NCBI RefSeq assembly: GCF_002949735.1
Contig: NZ_CP026681.1
Location: forward strand, 4,990,001 to 5,054,000
Reading direction: 5' to 3'
DNA from: Nostoc sp. 'Peltigera membranacea cyanobiont' N6
GTDB lineage: Bacteria > Cyanobacteriota > Cyanobacteriia > Cyanobacteriales > Nostocaceae
Length of the DNA stretch: 64,000 bases
The notes beneath the pieces were generated by a model that was not told the DNA's origin, did no database searches, and saw nothing but the letters and a program-made list of their open reading frames with translations. Positions 8,959 through 16,978 of this stretch are shown here, in pieces (positions within the stretch are counted from its first letter, which is position 1; each line of letters starts with the position of its first letter). The position numbers were made by a program, and so were the translations under genes.

Positions 8959-9684
8959 CTACCAAATAGGATGTTCAGGAGATAACAAATCGTTTAGCCA
9001 ACTTTCGATTTGTAAACGCAACCGAGAAACGGTAAGGGACTTAGTTGTTTCGAGATCGGGCAATTGAGTGAGGGCGCGACGATAATCAGCGATCGCACAA
9101 TTCCAGTCACCCCAAAGATGGTAAGTTCGGCCGCGTTCAGCCCAGATATGACCTTCTAGTTGACCGAAAAGCAGTGCTACCTCAAAATTCTCAATTGCCT
9201 CTTCATATTGCCCTAAGTCACGCCAGGTAATGCCTCTGTTAATCCACGCTCGGACATGACAAGGATTCAAATCAATTGCTCGATCGTAGTCGGTAAGTGC
9301 TGCTGCTAATTCTCCACAAGCCGCGTAGTAATTTGCCCGATTATTATAGGCACTAGCCAAATAGGGATTGAGCTTGAGGGCGGTGTTATAATCGTAAAGC
9401 GCTTTTGGTCTTTCACCACTTTGGAAATAAATCAGGCCCCGGTTGTTGTAATCAACGGCATTGTGCGGATGGCGGTAAATTAGTTGGGTTAAAAGTGCGA
9501 TCGCTTCGGTATAATCTCCTTGTTGAGCCGACTTCAAAGCAAAAGAGCGTAAGTAGTTATTTTCTAAAGTAGATGCGCTGCGATCGTTTTTGCTCTCCTT
9601 TTGGACTTTATTTGTATTATTTAAAACATATTTATATTGCTTGCTTTGCTGGTCATCGTCAGCTAAAAATGAGTGAATATTCAT
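8959..9684 (-). CDS. tetratricopeptide repeat protein
   Basis: 241 residues. After an N-terminal polar region of about 45 residues rich in Lys, Asn and Ser, there are about five consecutive 34-residue TPR units (e.g. YTEAIALLTQLIYRHPHN, AVDYNNRGLIYFQSGERPKAL, ASAYNNRANYYAACGELAAAL, VRAWINRGITWRDLGQYEEAI, HIWAERGRTYHLWGDWNCAI). TPR arrays are protein-protein interaction scaffolds. No signal peptide or membrane helix, so cytoplasmic. No enzymatic domain and no partner obvious in the neighbourhood. Confidence 0.9.
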   Translation of the reverse strand: MNIHSFLADDDQQSKQYKYVLNNTNKVQKESKNDRSASTLENNYLRSFALKSAQQGDYTEAIALLTQLIYRHPHNAVDYNNRGLIYFQSGERPKALYDYNTALKLNPYLASAYNNRANYYAACGELAAALTDYDRAIDLNPCHVRAWINRGITWRDLGQYEEAIENFEVALLFGQLEGHIWAERGRTYHLWGDWNCAIADYRRALTQLPDLETTKSLTVSRLRLQIESWLNDLLSPEHPIW

Positions 9685-9983
9685 CTTTCCCTGCCTGAAA
9701 TCCCTGCTTTGTGAAATTAAATTCTAGTTTTTGATGGGTAGTGGTTTTACCACTGTGTCTATTCTTAAGGTATTTAGGGTTACAAAAAAGCCATCTAAAG
9801 GGAGAACTTAACCTAGCCGCACAAGAAAAATCTACGCCCTAAATAAACAATTGCTCCTCAAACCTAATCATGGATACTCGATCCCAAAGGGGAATTCCAG
9901 AAATAGCAGATGTGAATCTTAAAGACTGGTCAAGTAGTGAGAGCGACAAATTGGTAGAATGCCAACAAGTCGTTCGTTAAAGA

Positions 9984-10018
9984 GGGGACTGGGGACTGGG
10001 GACTGGGGACTGGGGAGA
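9984..10018. repeat. heptanucleotide tandem repeat GGGGACT x4
   Basis: Four perfect GGGGACT units at 9984-10011 followed by a degenerate fifth. Short tandemly repeated repeats of this type are characteristic of heterocyst-forming cyanobacteria. Confidence 0.95.
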
Positions 10019-10039
10019 ATTCACTTCCCACTCTCACTC

Positions 10040-10109
10040 AATGCCCAATGCCCAATGCCCAATGCCCAATGCCCAATGCCCAATGCCCAATGCCCAATGC
10101 CCAATGCCC
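10040..10109. repeat. heptanucleotide tandem repeat AATGCCC x10
   Basis: Ten perfect copies of AATGCCC occupy exactly 70 bp, about 40 bp before the next gene. Copy number is likely variable between strains because of slippage. Confidence 0.97.
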
Positions 10110-10150
10110 CAGCATCTAGATTTAATTTTTAAGTTTTGAGAAGTTTTCTG

Positions 10151-10615
10151 ATGACAACTGCAATTTCCTATCCCAATGCGCCTGATTTAGCAACCGATGA
10201 CTACATTGTTATCGGCTTGGCAACCTGCTTCGTCAAAGAAGATGGAGAAGTTTATCAAATCGAAGTTATAGAACCGATTCCCTCTGCGGCTTTGGAAGCG
10301 CTTTTAAAGGGCATTCCTACTTCCTATAAGCTGGCTCATGCAACAACTTTGGGATCTGTACTGGATGGCGATTCCCAACTGGTGCCAGATGGCTTTCCAG
10401 AGTCGGCTCAGTTTGGAGAAGAATTTGTGCCACGAGCATTTGCAGCCGCTCGTACATACAAGCGTCGTGAATCTGCAAAATCCCTGATTCCATTAGGTAA
10501 AAACTATACTGATTTTAAGTATTCCATTGAGCGCAAGCGGGTGTTAAATGCCGCTAGAGTTGTAACAAAAGAAGATAACGTTAAACAGCATTCTCACACT
10601 CACAAAGTTCTTTAA
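10151..10615 (+). CDS. hypothetical cyanobacterial protein upstream of a GST
   Basis: 154 residues from the ATG at 10151 (MTTAISYPNAPDL); an ATG at 10136 adds MRSFL. I do not recognise a named domain. The sequence is soluble, mixed alpha/beta in look, with DDYIVIGLATCFVKEDGEVYQIEVIEPIPSAALEAL at the front, a KRRESAK and SIERKRVLNAARVV basic helix later, and a His-rich tail (KQHSHTHKVL). It ends 6 bp before the start of the glutathione S-transferase, so the two are very likely co-transcribed. The closeness of the repeat tract upstream makes a promoter between 10110 and 10150 tight. Confidence 0.75.
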   Translation: MTTAISYPNAPDLATDDYIVIGLATCFVKEDGEVYQIEVIEPIPSAALEALLKGIPTSYKLAHATTLGSVLDGDSQLVPDGFPESAQFGEEFVPRAFAAARTYKRRESAKSLIPLGKNYTDFKYSIERKRVLNAARVVTKEDNVKQHSHTHKVL

Positions 10616-10621
10616 GTAATT

Positions 10622-11179
10622 ATGCTCAAACTTTACGGTGGCGCTCGGAGTCGAGCCTCAATTGTTCAATGGTATTTAGAGGAAATCCAAATTCCTTACG
10701 AATTCGTCAAACTTGATATGCAGGCGGGTGAACACCTCAAGCCTGAATATTTGGCAATTAACCCAGTTGGTAAAGTTCCAGCAATTGTTGATGGGGATTT
10801 TCAGCTTTGGGAATCTGGAGCAATTTTGCTGTATCTCGCCGATAAGTATGGTAAAACAGCACTTTCATCAGAGGAACGTGCTGTTTTTTCCCAGTGGGTG
10901 TTGTTTGCCAATTCTACCCTCGCTCCAGGGATTTTTGGGGAGGAAAATCGGGAACGAGAAATGCCCCGTTTATTGACTCCGTTAAATGAAATTTTTGGTA
11001 AGCAACCTTTTTTGCTGGGTAATGAGTTCACTATTGCTGATGTGGCAGTGGGGTCTATTCTAACTTACATTCCCATCATGCTGAAGCTAGACCTCAGCGC
11101 CTATCCAGCAGTGTTGAACTATATGAAGCAGGTATCTGAGCGTCCGGCATTTCAAAAAAGTATTGGTGGACGAGGTTAA
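10622..11179 (+). CDS. glutathione S-transferase family protein
   Basis: 185 residues. The N-terminal thioredoxin-like domain has LYGGARSRASIVQWYLEE, the cis-proline strand KVPAIVDGDF and the glutathione-gamma-glutamyl binding motif ESGAILLYLADKYG. The C-terminal helical domain is shorter than in classic GSTs (about 100 residues) and has FTIADVAVGSILTYI, the conserved N-capping/hydrophobic-staple region. GSTs conjugate or reduce with glutathione in the cytoplasm. It forms a pair with the hypothetical gene 6 bp upstream. Catalytic Ser/Cys is probably the Ser in SRAS. Confidence 0.92.
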   Translation: MLKLYGGARSRASIVQWYLEEIQIPYEFVKLDMQAGEHLKPEYLAINPVGKVPAIVDGDFQLWESGAILLYLADKYGKTALSSEERAVFSQWVLFANSTLAPGIFGEENREREMPRLLTPLNEIFGKQPFLLGNEFTIADVAVGSILTYIPIMLKLDLSAYPAVLNYMKQVSERPAFQKSIGGRG

Positions 11180-11310
11180 GTAGGTAGGCGTAATTAAATA
11201 AGCTGTTCTACATTTAACTTGCATAATTAGGGCGGGCAAGATTCCCACCCCACAAGAGTTGTATTAAATTTAGACATGCAAACTAGATATTGAACAGCTT
11301 ATTAAGATCA

Positions 11311-11622
11311 AACCTCACCCTCAATCCCTCTCCTTAGTAACCTACGGTGTACACACATCTCTGTACAGACCCAAAATCGTTAGATATCCCCCTAAATCCC
11401 CCGATAAATTGGGGGACTTTAAGAGAATTTTGCCCCCCAATTTATCGGGGGGTTGGGGGATCAAAAAGCTCTGGGGCAACTCTATAAGACTTGTGTGTAC
11501 ACCGTAGCCTTTATAAGGGGAGGGTTAGGGTGGGGAAAAACCTGTGTTCCTCAGCTATTTCTAGACTTGTGTGTACGCGTTAGCCTTAGTAAGGAGAGGG
11601 AAGCCGGAGGCAGGGTGAGGTT
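11311..11622. repeat. nested inverted-repeat region (outer CCTCACCC arms)
   Basis: Outer arms AACCTCACCC..CCCTCTCCTTAGTAA (11311-11340) and TTAGTAAGGAGAGGG..GGGTGAGGTT (11586-11622) are inverted copies. Between them sits the MITE-like unit 11342-11507 and a second related CTTGTGTGTACGCGTTAGCC stretch, so several insertions appear stacked in one place. Confidence 0.7.
11342..11507. mobile_element. MITE-like element, 166 bp with perfect 16-bp inverted ends
   Basis: Termini CTACGGTGTACACACA (11342-11357) and TGTGTGTACACCGTAG (11492-11507) are exact inverted copies. Inside is a strong stem formed by CCCCCGATAAATTGGGGG and its near-complement around 11398-11448. No coding capacity. No clear target duplication is visible. 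Confidence 0.75.
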
Positions 11623-11648
11623 TTATATTTAATTTGACCTACTTACTT

Positions 11649-11767
11649 AAAATAATTCGTAATTCGTAATGACGCTCTCTACGAGACGCTAAAAGCGAAC
11701 GCGGATTCGCCTTCTCGTGTCGCTAACGTAATTCGTAATTGAACTATTAACTACGAATTACGAATTT
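11649..11767. repeat. ATTCGTA/TACGAAT palindromic repeat patch
   Basis: Repeated AATTCGTAATTCGTAATGACG units on the left and ACTACGAATTACGAATT on the right are inverted copies; between them is a GACGCTCTCTACGAGACGC fragment seen in many Nostoc intergenic regions. Lies just after the stop of the YajQ gene. Confidence 0.6.
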
Positions 11768-11768
11768 T

Positions 11769-12260
11769 TTAACGATAATTTGTAAATTGCAAAGCAACTG
11801 GGTAGTCTTCTTGTTTTAGTCGCTGCATGACTACTTGTAAGTCATCTTTAGATTTGGCAGAAACCCGTACAGCATCACCTTGGATTGAGGCTTGTACCTT
11901 TTTGAATTCGTCCCGAATCAATTTGGAAATCTGTTTGGCGATTTCTTGACTTATGCCTTTTTTGAGTTTGATTTCTTGACGCACGCGATTACCGCTAGCT
12001 GATTCAACTTTGCCAAATTCAAAGATTTTCTGGGAGAGATTACGCTTGGCGGCTTTTTCCCGTAGGACGGTATGTACAGAATCTAAGGTAAACTCGCTGT
12101 CAGTACTAACGTTAATGCTTTCTTCGACCAACTCGACAGTAGTTTCTGTGTCTTTGAGGTCGTAACGACCTTTGATGTCTCGGATAACTTGATCGACAGC
12201 ATTAACTAACTCTTGTCGGTCAAAGTCGCTCACAATGTCAAAGGAAAATGTAGAAGCCAT
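11769..12260 (-). CDS. YajQ family nucleotide-binding protein
   Basis: 163 residues from the ATG at 12260 (MASTFSFDIVSDFDRQEL), the normal family start; an upstream ATG at 12314 would add 18 residues made from repeat-like sequence (NLKSNTKSKIQNLK) and is rejected. Family hallmarks: VNAVDQVIRDIKGRYDLKD, REKAAKRNL, GNRVRQEIKLKKGISQEIAKQISKLIRD, and SAKSKDDLQVVMQRLK. YajQ proteins are two-domain ferredoxin-like-fold proteins, some of which bind cyclic-di-GMP or tRNA; their cyanobacterial role is not settled. Cytoplasmic, stand-alone. Confidence 0.95.
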   Translation of the reverse strand: MASTFSFDIVSDFDRQELVNAVDQVIRDIKGRYDLKDTETTVELVEESINVSTDSEFTLDSVHTVLREKAAKRNLSQKIFEFGKVESASGNRVRQEIKLKKGISQEIAKQISKLIRDEFKKVQASIQGDAVRVSAKSKDDLQVVMQRLKQEDYPVALQFTNYR

Positions 12261-12468
12261 AAAACATTTTAGATTTTGGATTTTAGATTTGGTATTGGAT
12301 TTTAGATTGGACATTGGTTAGAAAATGTTTTCCTAGTCCCCAATCCCCAATCCCCAGTCCCCACTCCCTACTGAAATTAGTAGCTTGGATGATGCTCAAG
12401 AAGATGAGAGTAGCAGAGCCAAGGATGCCAGTAGCAAACATGAGCGAGCCTCTTTCAGAGGAGCTACG

Positions 12469-12795
12469 CTAACGCAAAAGGGGTATATTCAAAATATAAA
12501 AAATTGAGTATAGCAAACGAACCACGACAAAGGCGATCGCAGCTAGTTGTGCTGTAGAAGAATTTACACCCGTTACATAAGCCATCAATGCGGCGGCGGC
12601 AAATACCATAAAGGCTTCAAAGGTGTTCTGATGTGCCCAAGTAGCTCGTTGGGCATAAGGCGGCAATTTATCAACCATCGCGCGAGGAGTAGCAAGCATT
12701 TCATTGCCAATCCGCACACGGGCATAAGCTACTACCAAAAATAGCAGGTAAATCAGAACCGCAGCAGCAGCGATCGAGTACAAAAAAATTATCAT
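12469..12795 (-). CDS. MAPEG family integral membrane protein
   Basis: 108 residues with three to four predicted membrane helices (IIFLYSIAAAAVLIYLLFLVVAYAR; AFMVFAAAALMAYVTGV; LAAIAFVVVRLLYSIFYIL). The RATWAHQNTFEAFMVF and RLLYSIFYILNIP segments are typical of MAPEG proteins, which in eukaryotes include microsomal glutathione transferases. The bacterial substrate is generally unknown. A short HIP1-containing stretch falls within the coding sequence. Stand-alone on the minus strand. Confidence 0.9.
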   Translation of the reverse strand: MIIFLYSIAAAAVLIYLLFLVVAYARVRIGNEMLATPRAMVDKLPPYAQRATWAHQNTFEAFMVFAAAALMAYVTGVNSSTAQLAAIAFVVVRLLYSIFYILNIPLLR

Positions 12796-12880
12796 TACTT
12801 ATTGTTGTTGGTTATTAGTCATAGTCATCAGTCATTAGTCATTAGTCAAATACAAATGACAAAAGACAAATGACAAATGA

Positions 12881-13426
12881 CTAATCAAAGTAGAAAAGCG
12901 TTACCACTTTTCTTTGTTCTTCTGCATCTTGACAAGTTTGCAACAATGTGCGGCTGTCGTGAAACGCAAAACAGATCAGTTGCTGGCAACGGGAGACAAT
13001 TTCCTTGTTGCAGAGGTAACTAGCTTCGGCAAGAGACAGATTATCATTACTGGGATTTTCCACTAAATGCATTACCTGTTCTAGCTGCTGGCGCGATTCC
13101 AAAGGCTGGCGTTCCAGACTTTGGGGTAGAATCACCGTCAACAAATTTGCATCAGCCCGTGTTGCTCCCTTGATGGCAGCTGAATTTGTACCTGTAGCAC
13201 CAGAAGTAATGATGCGATTACCCGATAAAACTAGGGCATAAGTCATCATTTCAATCAGATTCTGATGCGTAATCGGAACGTGACGAGAACCCAGCAAGGC
13301 GATTTTTTTGGAACCCGTTTGTTGGATTGTCGCCAGTTCTTGCGCTAATGTATCGAGGTTAATAAGGTCTGTTGATTGGCTCAAAGATAGACATAATCCG
13401 ATTAAACGACCCAGATATTTTACCAA
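12881..13426 (-). CDS. DprA-like Rossmann-fold protein (recombination-mediator-like)
   Basis: 181 residues. The central part has the DprA/LOG-type nucleotide-binding pattern: KIALLGSRHVPITHQNLIEMMTYALVLSGNRIITSGATGTNSAAIKGA, where GSRxxP and SGATGTNSAAI correspond to the glycine-rich loops of DprA. It is shorter than full DprA and lacks its C-terminal winged helix. The last third, with EIVSRCQQLICFAFHDSRTLLQTCQDAEEQRKVVTLFYFD, looks like the end of the same fold. Family proteins are often annotated as DNA recombination-mediator protein A in cyanobacteria. The role in DNA uptake is inferred, not shown. Confidence 0.75.
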   Translation of the reverse strand: MVKYLGRLIGLCLSLSQSTDLINLDTLAQELATIQQTGSKKIALLGSRHVPITHQNLIEMMTYALVLSGNRIITSGATGTNSAAIKGATRADANLLTVILPQSLERQPLESRQQLEQVMHLVENPSNDNLSLAEASYLCNKEIVSRCQQLICFAFHDSRTLLQTCQDAEEQRKVVTLFYFD

Positions 13427-13540
13427 ACAGCGTGTAGGTGCGAGGAAAACTTGAGTTAGAGATTGCTACAACTTTTGGACTGTTTGGTTCAATAACTCAA
13501 TTACTTGGTGTAAGCAAGCAAGCCAATGTGTTTACCCGCG

Positions 13541-13808
13541 AGGGGTGGACTGATTCAATATTGGCGATCGTTTGAGGATTTGGAGCGTTTTGCTAGAAAT
13601 CTAGCTGATGCACATCTCAAAGCTTGGCAGAGGTTTAATCAAGCCATTGGTGCTGATGGCAGTGTTGGGATTTGGCACGAAACTTAATTTAATCGAACCG
13701 GGAAGGTATGAGGCGGTTTACGGAAATATGCCTGTTTTTGGATTAGCTGCTACAACGAAGCACGTCCCAGCTATGGGGCGGAGAGAGACAGCCCGCCGTC
13801 GCCTCTGA
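13541..13808 (+). pseudogene. DUF4188-family protein remnant (5'-truncated, frameshifted)
   Basis: Two frames carry consecutive pieces of one protein. Frame one from 13544 reads GGLIQYWRSFEDLERFAR..HLKAWQRFNQAIG..GSVGIWHET then stops at about 13687. The next frame continues LIEPGRYEAVYGNMPVFGLA..VPAMGRRETARRRL to a stop at 13806-13808. Joined, these give the C-terminal half of a DUF4188 (heme-monooxygenase-like, related to ABM-fold dioxygenase) protein; the family pattern WHETYxxxPGRYEAVYGNMP spans the shift. The N-terminal part is missing. An ATG at 13608 opens a 66-residue frame but that is an out-of-frame reading ahead of the shift. Non-functional relic. Confidence 0.75.
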
Positions 13809-13900
13809 GGTGACAGCGTGCCGACTTTTTCTTCGCCAGTAATACAGGCTCCTACCTGATAATTGAGCATAGATGCTCTTAATTGTTTAGCTTGATGAAT

Positions 13901-14995
13901 CTAAGACAATGCTGCTGCTGGAGTTAAACCCAGTTTAGATAACAGGCGTTCAATGTCAAAATGCTCAGACATTAACTGGCGAATGCAGTGAACCTTAATC
14001 GGTTCGTGGAGGCGGACTTGTCCGAAAGTGCGGTTAACAATTTCGACAGTGGTGAGAGTGTCTAAATCAACAGATAAAATGGGGATTTCTAGTTCTTCAG
14101 CGCGGCTGAGAATGAACGGGGGCGGTGGTAGTTGCCCGGTGAGAATTAGACATTGGGTAGATGTTTCCAAAGCCGCTTGCTGAATTTCGACGCGATCGCC
14201 TCCAGTTACAACTGCCATATTTCGGCGTTTGCGGAAATATTTGACAGCAGAGTTGACATTCATCGCTCCAATTGCCAGACTTTCTACCAACAAATCCATG
14301 CGATCGTTGCGACAGAGAACATCAGCTTTTAACTGCTTGACTAATTCGCCAACACTGACGCTGCGAAGCAAATCGCTGTTTGGCAGCATTGCTAGCACGG
14401 GAATCCCTTGCTTTTCCAAAAACGGACGCAAGAGAGTGTCAACCGTTTCTAATTGAGTGATAGGGATATCATTGATCGCAACTCCCATCAAGCGATCGCC
14501 CATACGCCCTTTAGCAGCCAATAGCGCCTCGACTGAAACCAACGATTTATAGCGGCTTACCAACAGCACGCCAGCATCCAATACTTCAGCAATTTGCAGC
14601 AACGACAAGTCAAACAAATTGCCTTCAGAAAAATCACCAGGCCCCTCCAGTAACACCAAATCTCCTTGGGATTTATGCAAATATTGCTCTATTAGGGACT
14701 GCTGATAATCGGTTTTGTCTTCTCCTCGTAAGCGCTTTTGCACATTGAGTTCATCCAAAGCCAGCATTGTAGGTGCAACACGGTTTTCCGGCAAATTGAG
14801 GCTAAGAGCGATGAATTGGACATCTTCCTCAATTACGGTTCCACTAGACGAATTTAGACATGTACCAAGCGGTTTACCGTAGGTAATATCCAGTCCTTTT
14901 TGCTGTAGCTGATAAGACAAACCCAGAACAGTTGCAGATTTACCGCTATAAGTCTCGGTTGAGCCAATCAGCAAATATTTAGGGGATTTTGGCAC
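13901..14995 (-). CDS. phosphotransacetylase-like protein: BioD-type P-loop plus DRTGG domain
   Basis: 364 residues. The N-terminal 200 residues form a dethiobiotin-synthetase-like P-loop NTPase (YLLIGSTETYSGKSATVLGL, with GSTETYSGKS as the phosphate loop; VLLEGPGDFSEGNLFDLSL as the Walker-B-like region). The C-terminal part carries a DRTGG domain (MNVNSAVKYFRKRRNMAVVTGGDRVEIQQAAL), the same architecture as the N-terminal regulatory half of long phosphotransacetylases but without the catalytic Pta domain. This is a common stand-alone cyanobacterial protein; likely a nucleotide-dependent regulator. Cytoplasmic. Confidence 0.85.
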   Translation of the reverse strand: MPKSPKYLLIGSTETYSGKSATVLGLSYQLQQKGLDITYGKPLGTCLNSSSGTVIEEDVQFIALSLNLPENRVAPTMLALDELNVQKRLRGEDKTDYQQSLIEQYLHKSQGDLVLLEGPGDFSEGNLFDLSLLQIAEVLDAGVLLVSRYKSLVSVEALLAAKGRMGDRLMGVAINDIPITQLETVDTLLRPFLEKQGIPVLAMLPNSDLLRSVSVGELVKQLKADVLCRNDRMDLLVESLAIGAMNVNSAVKYFRKRRNMAVVTGGDRVEIQQAALETSTQCLILTGQLPPPPFILSRAEELEIPILSVDLDTLTTVEIVNRTFGQVRLHEPIKVHCIRQLMSEHFDIERLLSKLGLTPAAALS

Positions 14996-15229
14996 ACATG
15001 CACTCCTAATTTCAAAATTCAGAAGAACCCAGCTAGGTGTTTCCTAATTCTAGTTCCTTCTGGCAAAAGCCTCTCGCTCTCACAAATTAAGGTTTCCCAG
15101 AATTCGCTTCTGAATAAGCAGACGAGGCTCTTATGGGTAGGTTTTTCAGATTAGACCAATTTTTTGGGTTTTAGAAGCAAAAAGATTCCCTGAAACCTTA
15201 AAACTACGTTAAATATCTTCTAGGTTTCT
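14996..15229. other. intergenic, nothing recognised
   Basis: Upstream space of the BioD/DRTGG gene, ahead of the dispersed repeat at 15230. No open frame or clear signal. Confidence 0.4.
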
Positions 15230-15344
15230 ATAGGAATCAGGTTTGATTTCTGAAAATATACGTAGGATGTGAGCGCGGAGAGTACGGCATTAAACCCTTG
15301 ATAATAGTGCGTTACGAACTCCGGTCTAACACATTCTACAATTC
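15230..15344. repeat. dispersed MITE-like repeat, copy A (left half only)
   Basis: Starts ATAGGAATCAGGTTTGATTT and runs through GTAGGATGTGAGCGCGGAG, GAGTACGGCAT and GTGCGTTACGAACTCC. Nearly identical to the left part of copies at 27222 and 43952. The right terminal repeat is absent here, so this copy is truncated. Confidence 0.8.
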
Positions 15345-15383
15345 TCTTTGCTAAGTAAGATTTAGTTTAAAAAAAGTATTGAT

Positions 15384-15605
15384 ATGAACACCAACTTAGA
15401 AGAATTTTCATATCTATGGAAGAATGGCTTGGACTCTAATTGGGCACTCTTAAAATTTAATGCTTCACCTTCAGAAAAAGAACCAAGATATTTAATTGTC
15501 AACACAAAAACTAAACAGGGTTTGCTAGTTCATGATGATGTTCTCTATCAAAAGCTAAAAGAAACTATGTGTGAAAAAGGAGTTCGTATTATTTCAAATT
15601 TATGA
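15384..15605 (+). CDS. small hypothetical protein
   Basis: 73 residues (MNTNLEEFSYLWKNGLDSNW...CEKGVRIISNL). No named domain recognised. The composition is that of a real soluble protein (mixed charged and hydrophobic residues, with YLIVNTKTKQGLLVHDDVLYQKLKETM suggesting an alpha/beta fold). The ribosome-binding site is weak. It begins 39 bp after a truncated dispersed repeat. It is 116 bp upstream of the aldo/keto reductase on the same strand, possibly co-transcribed. Confidence 0.55.
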   Translation: MNTNLEEFSYLWKNGLDSNWALLKFNASPSEKEPRYLIVNTKTKQGLLVHDDVLYQKLKETMCEKGVRIISNL

Positions 15606-15721
15606 TGTGTATATATTTTTTAAATAAATACTTCTAAGTGTAGATGACTGAGTAATAGAGAAAGGGATAATCCTGAAGGAGTTGATTTTGTCTGAGCAAT
15701 TACTGACTAGGAGATTATTTG

Positions 15722-16702
15722 ATGAAAACCAGAAAGCTAGGGAAACTTGGGTTAGAAGTTTCAGCTATCGGACTTGGTTGCATGGGAATGTCGGAGTTTT
15801 ATAGTGGCCGTGATGAAATTGAGGCGATCGCAACAATTCATCGAGCCTTGGAACTTGGAGTTAATTTTCTTGATACTGCTGATATGTACGGGCCTTTTAC
15901 TAACGAGCAATTAGTAGGCAAAGCCATTAAAGATCGCCGAGATAAAGTAGTATTAGCAACCAAGTTTGGCAATGTCCGCACTGAAGAGGGTGGTTTTAAA
16001 GGAGTTAATGGCAAACCCGAATATGTCCATCAAGCTTGTGATGCTTCACTCAAACGTTTGGGAGTGGAAGTCATTGACCTCTATTATCAACATCGGGTAG
16101 ATACAACCGTACCCATTGAGGATACTGTAGGAGCAATGGCGGAGTTAGTCAAGCTGGGAAAAGTCCGTTATTTGGGGCTTTCAGAGGCTGCTCCGGCGAC
16201 AATTCGGCGGGCTGTGGCAGTCCACCCCATTGCGGCACTGCAAACAGAATACTCGCTTTGGAGTCGAGAACCAGAGGATGAAATTTTACCTACTGTGCGG
16301 GAATTAGGAATTGGGTTTGTTGCCTATAGCCCATTAGGAAGAGGGTTTTTATCAGGTGCGATCGCCAGCCCTGACGATCTAGCTCCTGATGACTATCGTA
16401 GAAATGCGCCTCGCTTTCAAGGGGAGAATTTTTATAAGAACCTGCAATTAGTCGAGCAAGTGAAAGCGATCGCTACCGAAAAAGGAGTAACTGCTAGTCA
16501 ACTTGCACTAGCATGGCTATTGGCTCAAGGAGAAGATATTGTCCCAATTCCTGGTACAAAACGCCGTACCTACTTAGAGGAGAATATTGCAGCTACCGAA
16601 ATTACCCTGACTGAAGAAGAGTTGAATCGACTGGAAGCAGTTGCACCAAAAGGAATTGCAGCAGGCGATCGCTACCCTGATATGAGTACTGTGAACCGTT
16701 GA
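15722..16702 (+). CDS. aldo/keto reductase
   Basis: 326 residues from the ATG at 15722, 6 bp after an AGGAGAT ribosome-binding site (15709-15715); the preceding in-frame TTG is not needed. The catalytic tetrad of the family is visible: Asp in FLDTADMYGPF, Tyr in the same motif, Lys in VVLATKFGNV and His in LYYQHRVD. The C-terminal NADPH-binding part has QGEDIVPIPGTKRRTYLEEN, with the KR pair that contacts the 2'-phosphate. Closest in look to the AKR11/13 type of bacterial general oxidoreductases. Reduces aldehydes or ketones with NADPH in the cytoplasm; substrate unknown. Confidence 0.95.
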   Translation: MKTRKLGKLGLEVSAIGLGCMGMSEFYSGRDEIEAIATIHRALELGVNFLDTADMYGPFTNEQLVGKAIKDRRDKVVLATKFGNVRTEEGGFKGVNGKPEYVHQACDASLKRLGVEVIDLYYQHRVDTTVPIEDTVGAMAELVKLGKVRYLGLSEAAPATIRRAVAVHPIAALQTEYSLWSREPEDEILPTVRELGIGFVAYSPLGRGFLSGAIASPDDLAPDDYRRNAPRFQGENFYKNLQLVEQVKAIATEKGVTASQLALAWLLAQGEDIVPIPGTKRRTYLEENIAATEITLTEEELNRLEAVAPKGIAAGDRYPDMSTVNR

Positions 16703-16870
16703 TCCATTAACGAAATGTAACCAGATTTGTGCCGATTATTCCCAGTAGTGCGAAACCAGGTAAAAAGCTAGGATTTAGGCACTACACAAAATAATTATGT
16801 TGTGAATCAAAGTAAGTATGTCATTTCAGGTTTTTATTAATCATTCTTGGATGGTAAATAAACCTGCGCT

Positions 16871-16924
16871 GTAGGGGCAATTTATGTAGACGCAAAGCAG
16901 CTTACCGTTGGGTATTGCCCCTAC
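16871..16924. repeat. hairpin repeat GTAGGGGCAAT / ATTGCCCCTAC
   Basis: Perfect 11-bp inverted arms at 16871-16881 and 16914-16924 around a 32-base loop, in the convergent space between the reductase and the PEP-CTERM gene. Could act as a terminator but looks like a widespread Nostoc intergenic palindrome. Confidence 0.65.
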
Positions 16925-16978
16925 GACATATATGGTTTTTCAGTATGGCAAAAGTTTTCGGAGAGTCACAGAAGAGGG

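Noticed and set aside
10040..10109. CRISPR array at the 10-copy repeat
   Set aside because: It is a perfect 7-bp tandem repeat without spacers, typical of cyanobacterial short tandem repeats.
13608..13808. 66-residue protein starting at 13608
   Set aside because: Its first part is out of frame to the DUF4188 similarity; only the second part matches, so it is a pseudogene fragment rather than a gene.
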